This document shows positions 9,132 to 19,499 of a stretch of DNA of 64,000 nt, one piece after another (the stretch's first letter is position 1; every line of letters starts with the position of its first letter). The position numbers and the translations under genes are program-made. Location: assembly GCF_940670765.1 (NCBI RefSeq), contig NZ_CALNVW010000023.1, forward strand, positions 1 through 64,000, read 5' to 3'. This stretch comes from Streptomyces sp. A 4/2 (lineage in GTDB: Bacteria; Actinomycetota; Actinomycetes; Streptomycetales; Streptomycetaceae). A model generated the notes under the pieces. The model made no database searches. It had not been told where the DNA came from and saw nothing but the letters and a program-made list of their open reading frames with translations.

Positions 9132-12100
9132 ATGAGGCGGGGGCGGGGAATGTCGTCGAAGGCCCGGAGACAGCGAATACGGTCGGTATGCCGGAGTGTT
9201 GCTGTGACGCTCCCGACGGTGATGGTGGCCGCGATGCTCCAAGCGGTGCCCGCCGTGGCCGAGCCCCCGAGCACACTGCTCAAGGTGCCGGGGTCGGAGC
9301 AGCCGGTGCAGGGGCACGGGGTGAAAATGCTGCCGCGGCAGAGCGACGGCGAACCCACGACGCCCAAGAAGGATCCGGCGCACGCGTGGCCGACATCAGG
9401 TACGGCGACGGTGTCCCTGGCACCGGAGACCTCGTCGAGTGCCCCCGACGCCGCCGGTCGGACTGCGACCAAGAAGGCCGTGGAGCAACCCGCGCAGGGG
9501 GCCTACACGCGGGCCGGTGAGCTACCGATCTCCCTGGGCCGTCCGGTAGTGAAGAAGTCCACGCGCTCCGCAGATGCCGGTAAGCCGATCCCTGCCCCGC
9601 TGACCGGCAAGACCACGGTGCGCGTACTGGACCCGGAGACCACCAAGCGAGCCGGTATCGACGGAATGCTGTTCTCCGTTCAGCCGCAAGCAGGCAGTAC
9701 GGGCAGCGCCGTGGACATCAGTGTCGACTACTCGGCCTTCGCCCAGGCATACGGCGGGGCCTACGCCGAGCGGCTGACACTGGTGCAGCTTCCTGCCTGT
9801 GCTGCGGATGACCCCACAGCAAAGGACTGCGCTGAGGCCAAACCGCTCACCACCCGCAACGACGCCCAGGCCGGGCTGCTCCGCGCGAGCCTCTCCCTGC
9901 CAACCGCGCAGACGGACTCCGCCGAGAAGGTAGACGCGAAGGCTGCCCCGGCTCCTGTGCTCCTCGCTGCCACAGCGGGCGCGTCGAGTGACCACGGTGA
10001 CTACTCGGCGACGCAGCTCTCCGCATCGGCGACCTGGCAGACCAACCTCAACACCGGTGACTTCGGCTGGTCGTACGCCATGCCGGCTCCTTCGGTGCCC
10101 GGTGATTTCGGGCCGGACGTAAGTCTGTCGTACTCCTCGGGTGGGATCGACGGCCGTACGTCCAACAGCAACAATCAGGCGTCCTGGGCCGGAGACGGAT
10201 TCAGCCTCTGGTCGGGTTCCATCAGCCGGAACTACAAGTCCTGCACCGACGACGGCGCGAAGAACGCGGACGGTCAAAAGCCCGGCGACCAGTGCTGGTT
10301 CGACGACAACGCGACCATGTCGTTCAACGGACATTCGGGCGAACTTATTTCGACCGGCAAGGACACCTTCAAGCTCAAGAACGACGACGGCACGAAGGTT
10401 GACCGTTTGTACGGCACAGACCGTGACAACGGCGACAACGACCAGGAGTACTGGCGCGTCACCACCACTGATGGCACCAGTTATTACTTCGGATACAACA
10501 AGTTGCCGGGTTGGGCGGCAGGTGACGAGACCACTGACTCGACCTGGACCGTCCCCGTCTACGGCAATGACGCCGACGAGCCCTGCCACAAAAGTACCTT
10601 CGCTGATTCATGGTGCCAGCAGGCGTGGCAGTGGAACCTCGACTACGCCGTCGACTCGCACGGCAACGCGATGGCCTACTACTACGACAAGGAGGACAAC
10701 TACTACGGGCGGAACCTGAAGCCCTCGGACGAGACGCAATACACGCGCGGAGGCACGCTCGACCGGATCGAGTACGGTCTGAATTCGACCGCGATGTACA
10801 GCAAGAAGGCCCTGGCAAAGGTCGACTTCACCTCCGTGGAACGTTGCCTCCCTGAAACTGGTGTTACCTGTGCTTCCGGCACCATCGACGACAAGGCCTC
10901 CTACTGGTACGACACACCGTGGGACCTCAACTGCGTATCCGGGAAGGACTGCACCAACAGTGCTTCGCCGTCGTTCTGGACACGGAAGCGCCTTTCCGAC
11001 GTCACCACGCAGATACTGAAGCCGGACGGCACCGGCTACTCCCCGGTCGACGAGTGGAAGCTCGGTCAGCGCTGGGGCATGTCCGACATCGACTACCAGC
11101 TGCTGCTCGACTCGGTCCAGCACGTCGGAAAGTCGGCTACCCCCGAAATCGCCCTGCCCGCAGTCACTTTCACGTACGACCAGCGCACCAACCGGCTGAA
11201 GATGCCGAAGGACGACACGTCACCCTTCATCAAGGAGCGCCTGTCCGGGGTCTCGGACGAGTCGGGCGGCGAGCTGGACGTCAACTACACCGTCGCCGCC
11301 TGTGATGCGGACCATCTGCCGAAGCCGGAAACGAACACCACGCGGTGCTTCCCGGTGTATTTCACCAAGCAAGGCGACCCGGACCCGACCATCCAATGGT
11401 TCAACAAGTACGTTGTCGACTCCGTCACCCAGACCGACCGTACTCAGTCATCGCCGGACATGGTCACCCGCTACAGCTATCCGGACGGCGCGGCCTGGCA
11501 CTACGACGACGATGACGGCCTGACCAAGGAGAAGTACAAGACCTGGTCGACCTGGCGCGGCTACGGACACGTGCAGGTGCAGACCGGAGGCCAGGATCCG
11601 GTCGGCATGAAGTCACAGACCGACCACTACTTCCTGCGTGGCATGGACGGTGACAAGGCCGGACCTGACGGTGGCTCCAAGACGGTCACGGTCCCGGACG
11701 ACAACGGCGGCACCATCACCGACCACGACACTGCAGCGGGCTTCGAGTACAAGACGGAGAACTACAGCGGTCCGGGTGGAGTGGTGCTCGGCAAGACCGT
11801 CAGTACTCCCTGGCACCACGAGACCGCCAAACGCGTCCGCTCCTGGGGCACGACGACGGCCAACCTGACCGGTACCGCTTCAGAACGCACCTGGACCTCG
11901 CTGGACGGGGGCAAGGGCGCGAAGTGGATGGTCACGTCCAAGTCGAACACGTTCGAAGATACGCTGGGCCGCCCGGTCCAGACCGAGGACCGGGGCGACG
12001 AGAGCACCGGTGACGACGACCAGTGCACACGTACCACCTATGTGGACAACGAGACCGACTGGATTCTCGATTCACCCTCCAGGGTGGAGACGGTCGCCGG

Positions 12101-15100
12101 CACCTGCGGTGCTACTCCGAACCGGTCGAAGGACGTCATCTCCGATGTCCGTACGGCCTATGACGGTCAGGACTACGGCAAGGCCCCGACCAAGGGCGAT
12201 GCCACCCGCACCGCCAATCTCAAGTCGCACGACGGAACCAAGGCCGCCTATCTGGAGTCGCAGTCCACCTACGACGCCTACGGGCGCCAGCTCACTGACA
12301 CCGATATCTCTGCCACGGTGACGGCCACCGAGGCCACCGCACCGGTTCGCGCCGTCCGGACCGACGGACTCACCACGACCACTGCCTACACCCCGGCCAC
12401 GGGCCTGCCGACGAGTTCCACGGTCACCACGCCGCCCGCGACCGCCGGTGACAGCACCACCGCGGAGACGACCACGACCACGTACGACCCGGTGCGTGGC
12501 CTTCCCAGCTCCGTTGTGGACACGAACAACAAGCGCACCGACACGACGTACGACGCACTGGGCCGCAACTCGACAGTCTGGCTGCCCAACCACCCCAAGG
12601 TGTCGGGCGCCGTGCCGAGTTTTCAGTTCACCTACACCAACGACGGCAAGGGCCCTATCGCCGTCGGCACGAAGACGATCAAGAATGACGGCAAGCAGGC
12701 GACGTCGTACACCCTGCTGGACGGCTTCCTGCGGACTCGCCAGGCTCAGACCCAGGGCCCGTCCGGCGGACGTCTGCTCACTGACACCTTCTACGACGAA
12801 CGCGGCCTGGCAGCGAAGCAGTTCGACGCCTACTACGACAAGGACGCCCCGTCCCCATCCTTGTCCGTGGTCGACAACGCACTCGCCGTGGAGTCACAGA
12901 CCTGGAACACCTACGACGGCCTCGGCCGCGTCGTGAAATCCCAGGACATCGCAGGCAATGGCCTGGACAGCACCGTACTGGCCACCACTGCCACCAGCTA
13001 CGAGGGCGACCGGGTCAGCGTCACACCACCCAAGGGCGGCACACCGACCACGACGGTCAGTGACGCGCGCGGAAACACCACGGCCCTGCTTCAGTACCAC
13101 GGAGCGACGCCGACCGGTACGGCCGACACCACGCACTACGCCTATACCCCGGCGGGCAAGCTGGCGACGGTCACCGATCCGTCCGGCAGCAAGTGGAAGT
13201 ACACCTACGACCAGGAAGGCAATCAGACCGGGGTCGACGATCCCGACCAGGGCGGCAGCACCACTGCTTACGACGACCGCGGGCAGGTCATCTCCACGAA
13301 GAACGCCCGCCAGCAGATCCTCACGCATGTCTACGACGGCCTCGGACGCGAGACCGAGACCCATGACGGTGACGCCTCGGGTCCGTTGCTGACCAAGAAG
13401 GTATGGGACCCCACAGGTTTCAAGGGTCAGCTCTCCTCCAGCACCCGCTACGTCGGTGGCGCGAGCGGCAGCGCGTACACGACCACCTACAGCATGTACG
13501 ACACGCTGTACCGACCCAACCGCACCACCGTCACCATTCCTTCCGTCAAGGGGGAGGAAGCCCTCGCCGGGGCGTACCAGAGCAACGTCAAGTACAACCT
13601 TGACGGAACGATCGCCTCTTCCTCGTACCCCAAGGCCGGCAGTCTCAGCAGCGACGTGGTCACCCCCACGTACGACGACGTACAGCGTCCCGTGAAGCTG
13701 AGCGGGACCAACGACGTTCCGTATGTCACGGACACCGCCTACAGCTTTACGGGGAAGCCGCTCCAGTACACGTACCAGAGCGGCGGCAAGAAGACTCAGG
13801 TCACCAACACCTACGAGTGGGGTACCCAGCGTCTGAGCACCAGCCGGGTCAACCGCGAGGACATCGCGGGCACCGACAAGGCTGCCACCTACGGCTATGA
13901 CGAAGCCGGGGACATCCTGTCCATCAGCGATGTGTCCCGCACCGGCACGGACGACCAGTGTTTCCAGTACGACTACCTGGGCCGTATGACGCAGGCATGG
14001 GCCCAGGGCGCGACGAACTGCGCTACCACGCCCGGCAGTTCGGTCCTGGGCGGCCCGGCCCCGTACTGGCAGTCCTTCACCTACGACACCAGTGGCAACC
14101 GCACATCACAGACCCTGCACGATGCGTCCGGCGACGCTTCGCAGGACATCAAGCACACCTACACCTACCCGAAGCCCGACAGCGCTCAGCCCCATACCCT
14201 CACCAAGGTCGACACCACGGGGCCCTCCGGTACCGCGACCGACAGCTACACCTATGACCCGAGCGGCAACACGGAGACCCGGACTCTCGGGGGCAACAAG
14301 CAGACGCTGACCTGGGACCCGGAAGGCCACCTCGCCAAGGTCAGCCAGCCGGACGGCAACGGCGGCACCAAGAGCACCTCCTACGTCTACGACGCGGACG
14401 GCAATCGCCTGCTCCAGCGCACTGACGACGGCACCACCCTCTACCTCGGTTCCACGGAGATCACGCTCGCCAAGGGCGCCACCACGCCCAAGGCCACTCG
14501 CTATTACGACCTCGGCGGCGGGACCCAGGCTGTCCGGACCGACGACAACAAGCTGTCCTTCCTCGTCGGCGACCAGAACGGCACCTCCGAACTCGCCATC
14601 GATGCCGCCGACCAGACCGAACAGCAGCGCCGTTCAACCCCGTTCGGTGACTCGCGCGGCAATCAACCGGACAGCTGGCCGGGCTCCAAGGGATTTGTGG
14701 GCGGTACGCAGGACACCACTACTGGCCTCACCCACCTCGGGGCGCGCGAGTACGACCCGTCCATAGGCCGCTTCCTCTCCGCCGACCCGGTTCTGGACGT
14801 CACCGACCCGCAGCAGATGAACGGGTACACCTACGGCAACAGCAGCCCGGTCACACACAGCGATCCCACGGGCCTCTGTCCTGCGGACCTCTGTGGCAAC
14901 GGGTACCCCATCGGCGGGACGGGCACCTCGCCCGACAACCCGACCCGGTACATCACCACCGGTCCGAAGGACCTGGGCACCACCCGCTATGGCGTGCCGA
15001 ATTACAGCCCGGCCGTGACCAAGAAGGTAAGCAAGGCACAGAAGGTCCTCAACACGCCTGTCATTCAAGTCGTGAAGAAGGTCGGCTGGGAGCTCTTCAA

Positions 15101-16094
15101 GGATTACATCGGCTGGAATGACGTCAAGGGTTGCATTGCGAAGAGCATGTCATCCTGCGCCTCTTTGCTGATCAATGCCATTCCTTGGAGTGCGGTCTTT
15201 ACCAAGAGTGCCAAGCTGATCAAGGCGGCATGGAAGATCGCCAAGACTCTCCGTAAATGGAATAAGGAGAGAAAATGGGCCAAGGACATCATGGAAGCCG
15301 CCGAGAAGGCGGCAGAAAGTCCTGTTGGCTGTGTCGTTCCGCACAGTTTCCTGCCGGGAACGGAAGTTCTCCTCGCTGACGGCACCACCAAGAAGATAGA
15401 AGACGTAAAAACCGGTGACGTCGTCCTGGTCACTGATCCGAAGACGGGGAAGACGACAGCCAAGAAGGTCGTCGGCACCATCATCACCCAGGACGACAAG
15501 GATTTCACTTCCCTCACCCTGGCCACTCCCGGTAGAAAGTCCCACCTCACCGCTACCGACACTCACCCCTTCTGGGTCCCGGAGCTCAAGAAGTGGGTCA
15601 CGGCCGGCGACCTCAGGCCGGGCATGTTTCTCCGGACCAGCAGTGGCACGCATGTCCAGATCACGGCAGTCGCCCATTACACGAAGCGGCAGCGTACGCA
15701 TGACCTGACGGTCGATGACGTTCACACGTACTATGTGCTGGCCGGTGAGACGCCGGTTCTCGTTCACAATGCAACGCCAGGTCAGAAGTGCGATCTGACA
15801 CTGGGGGCTGGTCCGAATGCCCGAGAGGGAGTTGGTCTGGAGAACGGCGACATCGAAGCAGATGGCGTTCGAGATCTGATCAATGAATCAGGAAATGCGC
15901 ACGGCTGCCACACTTGCGATGCCACGACCCCTGGCACCAAGGAGGGGGATTGGATTCCAGATCACCAGCCGCCGTCTAGCCTCGTCGCTCCCGGATCTCC
16001 GCAGACGGCGTATCCTCACTGTCTACCCTGTGCTAGGCGGCAGGGCGGGGTCGTCTCACAACTTTCACAAGGAAAGAGCAAGAAGGAATGGTAG
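9132..16094 (+). CDS. Rhs-repeat polymorphic toxin with Hint protease and nuclease-like tip
   Basis: A 2320-residue secreted Rhs/YD-repeat protein. The N-terminus has a basic stretch and hydrophobic segment ending AVPAVAEP, a signal peptide. A SpvB/TcdB-like region (FGPDVSLSYSSGGIDG at about 335) is followed by many YD repeats. The Rhs core is at about 1853-1914 and a Hint domain at about 2066-2213, which opens with Cys (CVVPHSFLPGTEVLLADG) and closes with VLVHN. The 107-residue tip has HGCHTC, WIPDHQPPSSL and HCLPC, a pattern of paired Cys and His suggesting a treble-clef/HNH-type nuclease. In this family the Rhs shell encloses the tip and Hint cleaves it off. The residue after Hint Asn is Ala, not Cys as in the other three Hint tails here. 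A second ATG at 9150 is an alternative start. Confidence 0.9.
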   Translation: MRRGRGMSSKARRQRIRSVCRSVAVTLPTVMVAAMLQAVPAVAEPPSTLLKVPGSEQPVQGHGVKMLPRQSDGEPTTPKKDPAHAWPTSGTATVSLAPETSSSAPDAAGRTATKKAVEQPAQGAYTRAGELPISLGRPVVKKSTRSADAGKPIPAPLTGKTTVRVLDPETTKRAGIDGMLFSVQPQAGSTGSAVDISVDYSAFAQAYGGAYAERLTLVQLPACAADDPTAKDCAEAKPLTTRNDAQAGLLRASLSLPTAQTDSAEKVDAKAAPAPVLLAATAGASSDHGDYSATQLSASATWQTNLNTGDFGWSYAMPAPSVPGDFGPDVSLSYSSGGIDGRTSNSNNQASWAGDGFSLWSGSISRNYKSCTDDGAKNADGQKPGDQCWFDDNATMSFNGHSGELISTGKDTFKLKNDDGTKVDRLYGTDRDNGDNDQEYWRVTTTDGTSYYFGYNKLPGWAAGDETTDSTWTVPVYGNDADEPCHKSTFADSWCQQAWQWNLDYAVDSHGNAMAYYYDKEDNYYGRNLKPSDETQYTRGGTLDRIEYGLNSTAMYSKKALAKVDFTSVERCLPETGVTCASGTIDDKASYWYDTPWDLNCVSGKDCTNSASPSFWTRKRLSDVTTQILKPDGTGYSPVDEWKLGQRWGMSDIDYQLLLDSVQHVGKSATPEIALPAVTFTYDQRTNRLKMPKDDTSPFIKERLSGVSDESGGELDVNYTVAACDADHLPKPETNTTRCFPVYFTKQGDPDPTIQWFNKYVVDSVTQTDRTQSSPDMVTRYSYPDGAAWHYDDDDGLTKEKYKTWSTWRGYGHVQVQTGGQDPVGMKSQTDHYFLRGMDGDKAGPDGGSKTVTVPDDNGGTITDHDTAAGFEYKTENYSGPGGVVLGKTVSTPWHHETAKRVRSWGTTTANLTGTASERTWTSLDGGKGAKWMVTSKSNTFEDTLGRPVQTEDRGDESTGDDDQCTRTTYVDNETDWILDSPSRVETVAGTCGATPNRSKDVISDVRTAYDGQDYGKAPTKGDATRTANLKSHDGTKAAYLESQSTYDAYGRQLTDTDISATVTATEATAPVRAVRTDGLTTTTAYTPATGLPTSSTVTTPPATAGDSTTAETTTTTYDPVRGLPSSVVDTNNKRTDTTYDALGRNSTVWLPNHPKVSGAVPSFQFTYTNDGKGPIAVGTKTIKNDGKQATSYTLLDGFLRTRQAQTQGPSGGRLLTDTFYDERGLAAKQFDAYYDKDAPSPSLSVVDNALAVESQTWNTYDGLGRVVKSQDIAGNGLDSTVLATTATSYEGDRVSVTPPKGGTPTTTVSDARGNTTALLQYHGATPTGTADTTHYAYTPAGKLATVTDPSGSKWKYTYDQEGNQTGVDDPDQGGSTTAYDDRGQVISTKNARQQILTHVYDGLGRETETHDGDASGPLLTKKVWDPTGFKGQLSSSTRYVGGASGSAYTTTYSMYDTLYRPNRTTVTIPSVKGEEALAGAYQSNVKYNLDGTIASSSYPKAGSLSSDVVTPTYDDVQRPVKLSGTNDVPYVTDTAYSFTGKPLQYTYQSGGKKTQVTNTYEWGTQRLSTSRVNREDIAGTDKAATYGYDEAGDILSISDVSRTGTDDQCFQYDYLGRMTQAWAQGATNCATTPGSSVLGGPAPYWQSFTYDTSGNRTSQTLHDASGDASQDIKHTYTYPKPDSAQPHTLTKVDTTGPSGTATDSYTYDPSGNTETRTLGGNKQTLTWDPEGHLAKVSQPDGNGGTKSTSYVYDADGNRLLQRTDDGTTLYLGSTEITLAKGATTPKATRYYDLGGGTQAVRTDDNKLSFLVGDQNGTSELAIDAADQTEQQRRSTPFGDSRGNQPDSWPGSKGFVGGTQDTTTGLTHLGAREYDPSIGRFLSADPVLDVTDPQQMNGYTYGNSSPVTHSDPTGLCPADLCGNGYPIGGTGTSPDNPTRYITTGPKDLGTTRYGVPNYSPAVTKKVSKAQKVLNTPVIQVVKKVGWELFKDYIGWNDVKGCIAKSMSSCASLLINAIPWSAVFTKSAKLIKAAWKIAKTLRKWNKERKWAKDIMEAAEKAAESPVGCVVPHSFLPGTEVLLADGTTKKIEDVKTGDVVLVTDPKTGKTTAKKVVGTIITQDDKDFTSLTLATPGRKSHLTATDTHPFWVPELKKWVTAGDLRPGMFLRTSSGTHVQITAVAHYTKRQRTHDLTVDDVHTYYVLAGETPVLVHNATPGQKCDLTLGAGPNAREGVGLENGDIEADGVRDLINESGNAHGCHTCDATTPGTKEGDWIPDHQPPSSLVAPGSPQTAYPHCLPCARRQGGVVSQLSQGKSKKEW
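15723..15742 (+). other. 20-bp Hint core, candidate attachment site (copy 1, inside the Rhs gene)
   Basis: The sequence CACACGTACTATGTGCTGGC encodes HTYYVLA in the Hint domain. It recurs exactly, in the same frame, at 22079 and 32600, where it begins the orphan toxin cassettes. Sequence upstream of the 20 bp is unrelated between the Rhs gene and the two downstream copies, so the 20 bp marks the homology boundary. It contains an imperfect dyad (CACGTA-C-TATGTG), as expected of a tyrosine-recombinase core. The attachment function is inference. Confidence 0.5.
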
Positions 16095-16486
16095 CTAATA
16101 GCCCTGCGGTTGCATTCCTGGCGAAAATCGAGCATGGGTGCCTGATCTTGCGGGATGCGGGAAGTGACGATGACGTCAGCGACTGGGATCCGGAGTCGAG
16201 CAGCTGGTATCGAGAGGGTAGTTCGCTCATCTTCGGCGTTCAGGCCAGTGTTGACGGTCCTGTCGAATGCGAGGTGTGGAAGTCGGCTCCGCCTGTGGTG
16301 CTTCCTGCGAACCTCTTGGAGGTGTCACTCCCATGTCCGTCTGGGTGGCTCGTATTGCACGACCCGAACGAATATGCCCGAATGCAATTCACGGGATTCC
16401 GTGGCTTTGTGATCTGTTCGGTAATGGTGGATGATCCGCAATTTCCGTCAAAGGTTCAGATCTTGCTGAGGGAAGAAGGCAAGTAG
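16088..16486 (+). CDS. putative immunity protein for Rhs toxin tip 1
   Basis: A 132-residue protein without a family I recognise; predominantly beta, with many Val, Leu and Trp, ending LLREEGK. Its ATG overlaps the Rhs stop codon by 7 bp (ATGGTAG), so translation is likely coupled and the antidote made with the toxin. This arrangement is the hallmark of polymorphic toxin-immunity pairs. It is followed by a terminator-like hairpin and then by convergent integrase remnants. Confidence 0.7.
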   Translation: MVANSPAVAFLAKIEHGCLILRDAGSDDDVSDWDPESSSWYREGSSLIFGVQASVDGPVECEVWKSAPPVVLPANLLEVSLPCPSGWLVLHDPNEYARMQFTGFRGFVICSVMVDDPQFPSKVQILLREEGK

Positions 16487-16504
16487 CTTCTTGACGCTTG
16501 CAGG

Positions 16505-16539
16505 AACGGGCGAGGTTCCATTCGGGGGTCTCGCCCGTT
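16505..16539 (+). terminator. hairpin after immunity gene 1
   Basis: AACGGGCGAG pairs with CTCGCCCGTT across a 15-base loop, 19 bp after the immunity stop codon, and a short T run follows. It is a likely transcription terminator of the LamG-Rhs-immunity operon. Confidence 0.6.
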
Positions 16540-16607
16540 TCTCGCGGCGTGAGGGAGCTGTTCCCCTGGGGGTATGACCTTTCCGCACGGTTCCGAACTG
16601 CAAAGTT

Positions 16608-16640
16608 GAAGCCCCGTCAGCTGCGTCCTGGCGGGGCTTC
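16608..16640. terminator. GAAGCCCCG...CGGGGCTTC hairpin (copy 1)
   Basis: A GAAGCCCCG / CGGGGCTTC stem lies between the convergent immunity and integrase genes. The same stem with a different loop occurs at 22971-23003 and 33319-33351, each time between an immunity gene and an integrase 3' end. It is probably a bidirectional terminator and part of the recurring block. Confidence 0.65.
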
Positions 16641-16648
16641 TGCACGGG

Positions 16649-16677
16649 TGACGACAGTAGTTGACGGCAACGTCAGC
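16649..16677 (+). repeat. integrase-proximal arm-type repeats (copy 1)
   Basis: TGACGACAGTAG followed by TTGACGGCAACG lies at the 3' end of the integrase pseudogene. Related sequences flank the other integrase ends (23012, 33361) and the far ends of the elements (21966, 32487). They look like integrase arm-binding sites, or else the crossover repeats themselves. Confidence 0.5.
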
Positions 16678-17971
16678 GGACGATGGCTCCGCACAGTGGC
16701 GGGTCGTTGCCGTCGTCGCGGGTCGGCTCGTGGCCGGCAGGACCGTCGAGCGCAGTGCTGAGGGTGTCGATGGCGTTGCGCTGGAGGCGGAGCCGGACGT
16801 GGGCGTAGACGGTGGCGGTGACGCCGATGTGGGCGTGGCCGAGGAGTTCCTTGATGACGACGAGTTCGACGCCCTGTTCCAGCAGCAGGGTGGCGGTTGA
16901 GTGGCGGAGGTCGTGGAAGCGGATGCGGCGGAGGCCGGCCTTGCGGAGGAGCGTGATGAAAGTCCGGGTGAGGTTGGTCGGATCGACCGGACCGCCCTGC
17001 GGCGTGGTGAAAACATGCCCACTGTGCTGCCACGCGGTGCCCGTGGCCTCCCGCTCACGCTGTTGCTGTTCGTGGTGGAGCTTTAGCGACTGGGCGCAGC
17101 GGGTCGGCAGGGCGATGCGGCGTTCGGAGGCCCGGGTCTTGGTGGGCAGCGTGGTGAGCCCGCCGGTGCTGGTGCGGCGGATGGCGGCGGTGCCGGCGTC
17201 GAGGTTGAGGTCTTCCGAGTGGAGGCCGAGGAGTTCGCCCTTGCGGAGTGCCGGTGTGCAGAGCGAGTTCGAACAGCGGCTGCAACCGGTGACCGCTGGT
17301 AGCGGTCAGGAACATGCGGGCTTCGTCGGCGGTGAGGGGTTCGAAGCGGCGGGGCCGTGGGGTGCCGGTGCGAACGTTGCGGGCGACGTTGCGCGGGATC
17401 TCTTCCTCGCGGACGGCGTGCTCCAGGGCGGACTTGAGGACGGAGTGGATGTAGGCCAGGGTCAGCGGGGAGAGCCGCTTGTGGCAGCACTTCCCGGTGG
17501 CGCAGCACTGGGGCTGGTCGCGGTTGGTGCCGGTGCCGCGTGTGCAGCGTTGGCAGGTGGTGCGGAGTTGGTCGAGCCAGGTGCGGACGTCCTTGGCGGT
17601 GAGTTTGGCGAGCTTCTTCTTGCCGAGGCCGGGGTTGAGGTAGAGGCGGACACAGGCGGTGTAGCGGGTGTGGGTGGTCTCGCGGAGCCGGTGGACGGCG
17701 ACGGTCTCCAGCCAGTACGTCAGGTACGCCGCAAGGCTGCCCTGTGCGGAGGGGGCGGGGAGGCCGCGGTTGCTGGCGGCGATCTTCTCGGTGAGCTTGG
17801 TCATCGCGTCTTTACGGGTGGTGCCGTAGACGCGGATGCGCTTGCGGGTGTTGCCGGGGCGAGGACGTATCCGGCGGCTTCCCAGCGGCTGTCCTTGCGC
17901 TGGTAGACGGTTCCGTCTCCGTTCGCGCGGGTGCGGGAGCGGCGGGAGGAGGCAGGGCGAGGTGTGGTCAT
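16673..17971 (-). pseudogene. int: frameshifted tyrosine recombinase (integrase) of element A
   Basis: This is the same length as, and closely similar to, the intact integrase at 23036-24313, but with at least two frameshifts. One base is missing near 17858, within the codons for VLAPGNTRK, and one is inserted near 17257, just after LALHTG. The catalytic C-terminal segment (HDLRHSTATLLL, then GHAHIGVTATVYAH) is still legible in a third frame. The start overlaps the stop of xis as ATGA. With these lesions the gene cannot make an active recombinase, so element A could move only with an integrase supplied in trans, for example from element B. Confidence 0.85.
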
Positions 17972-18195
17972 CAGGAGGCGTCCTGTTCGAGGCGGGTGCG
18001 GATGAAGTCGGTGAGGGCGTGGGTGGGGATGCGGCGGGCGCGGCCGAGGGTGATCGAGGCGAGCTGGCCGGTGCGGAGCAGGTCGTAGACGGCGGAGCGG
18101 CCGATCTGGAGGCGGGCCATCACCTGCGGCACCGTCAGCAACTCCAGAACCGGGACCGTCCCGGAGTGGAGGACGGCGGATGGGGGCGAGGCCAT
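17971..18195 (-). CDS. xis: excisionase-like helix-turn-helix protein of element A
   Basis: A 74-residue protein with the MerR/excisionase-type helix-turn-helix (LTVPQVMARLQIGRSAVYDLL) and the motif LGRARRIPTHALTDFI. It would bind DNA next to the attachment site and direct the integrase toward excision. Start and stop overlap rep and int by ATGA, an element operon. It is intact although both neighbours are broken, and nearly identical to the copy at 24313-24537. Confidence 0.85.
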   Translation of the reverse strand: MASPPSAVLHSGTVPVLELLTVPQVMARLQIGRSAVYDLLRTGQLASITLGRARRIPTHALTDFIRTRLEQDAS

Positions 18196-19171
18196 CAGCA
18201 GCCCCCTTCGGCTGCGAACTGCCGTTGCAGTTCCTTGCGGTGCCAGACGGAGGCGGCGAGGAGCCCCGCGCCGGGGCTGTAGCCCGAGCCGAGGTAGTCC
18301 CAGTGGCCGACGACGAGCGTGGTGTCCGGGTCGTGCTCGGGCGGGCCGGCGTGGGCGCGGGCCTGCTCGGTGCGCCAGGCGCGGCGGGCGGCGCGCAGCG
18401 CGCCGAGGGTGGTGGAGTAGGCGCGGGATTTGGTGGAGAAGTGGCCCCGGAAACCGAGCATGTGGGCCCACTTCTAGAGCTTGAGTTCGGCGAACTCCGG
18501 CAGCCTGCCCAGCTCCCAGCAGGTGCGGATCATCTGCCGGACGTGGCGTGCGACGGCGAGGCCGGGCAACGGCCGGGCCTGCCCGGTGCCGTCGCACGCG
18601 CTGCACGGGAGCGCGGTCCCGTGGGGCAGGAGGGTGGCGCCGCGTCCCTGGCAGGGGCGGCAGAACAGGGCGTGGTCGAGGGTGCCGGAGGCGTCGGCGG
18701 ATTTGGTGGCGTACTTGGCCACGTAGGCGGCCACGGCCTGGTCAGTGAGTTCGGCGTCGGTGCCGAAGGCGGCGATCTCGCGTACGTCGAGCTGTTCGCC
18801 CCAGCCGAGTTCGCGTTCCCCGATCGCGTCCGACTCGACCGTGACACGGACCCGGGCAGCGGCGGCGCGTACGGCGTCGGTGAGCTTGGCGAGGGTGGCG
18901 TACGGGGGTGGGGGCTGGTTGGTGCCGTCGGGGCCGTCGAGCCGGATGACAGCGTGGAAGTGGACCAGACCGCGCTGCTGGTACTCGGCGACCTTGGCGA
19001 ACGAGATCCGCAGGACCGCGTGGGCGGCCTTCTGGGTCATGCCGAGGCCGGCGGCGAGCTCGCGGCGCAGGTAGGTGGTGAAGCGCGCCCACAAGGCTCC
19101 GGCGTGGGCGTTGAACAGCACCGCGCCCGCGTAGTCGTACGTCGCCGGGTTCAGCGGCGTCCCGAGCAGCG
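18195..19171 (-). pseudogene. repSA: truncated RepSA-type replication initiator of element A
   Basis: The gene corresponds to the last ~325 residues of the intact Rep at 24537-25982. The 5' third (~160 codons) is missing: similarity ends abruptly near 19171. An in-frame TAG at 18474 replaces the CGG codon found in the intact copy (in LKLRKW), splitting the remainder. The HFHAVIRLDGPDG metal-binding motif and the AAYVAKYATKSAD tyrosine motif are still readable. The element therefore cannot replicate by its own initiator. Confidence 0.85.
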
Positions 19172-19186
19172 GACTACAACGAGTCG

Positions 19187-19459
19187 ATGGAGGAGATGGC
19201 TGCCCAGCGCCGGGTGGACGAGGAAGCCGTACGGCTCAGCGGCAAGACCGACGACGAGGTGGCCGCCGAACTGGAAGCCGCCGAGGAACGCTTCGCGAAG
19301 GCCGGCACCGAATTCGAAGCCGCCAGCGCCCACCGCGACGCCATGCGAGCAGTCATGGAGCAATGCAAGCGCCTGAGCGGCAACTACAGGCCCGGAGAGA
19401 ACGCCGCCAAGGCCCAACGTCTGCGCGACCGGCTGGCCGAAGGCAAGCGTCGACGCTGA
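19187..19459 (+). CDS. coiled-coil fragment of unknown function
   Basis: A 90-residue acidic/basic helical protein with heptad-like pattern (DDEVAAELEAAEERFAKAGTE) and a basic C-terminus (RLRDRLAEGKRRR). I do not recognise it. The frame continues a few codons upstream to the deletion junction near 19171 (AADYNESMEEM), so this is probably the 3' end of a longer gene cut by the same event that truncated rep. There is no clear ribosome-binding site before the ATG at 19187. It may not be expressed. Confidence 0.45.
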   Translation: MEEMAAQRRVDEEAVRLSGKTDDEVAAELEAAEERFAKAGTEFEAASAHRDAMRAVMEQCKRLSGNYRPGENAAKAQRLRDRLAEGKRRR

Positions 19460-19499
19460 AGCCTGCCGAGCACAACGGCAGCGCACGGGCGCCTGAGCC

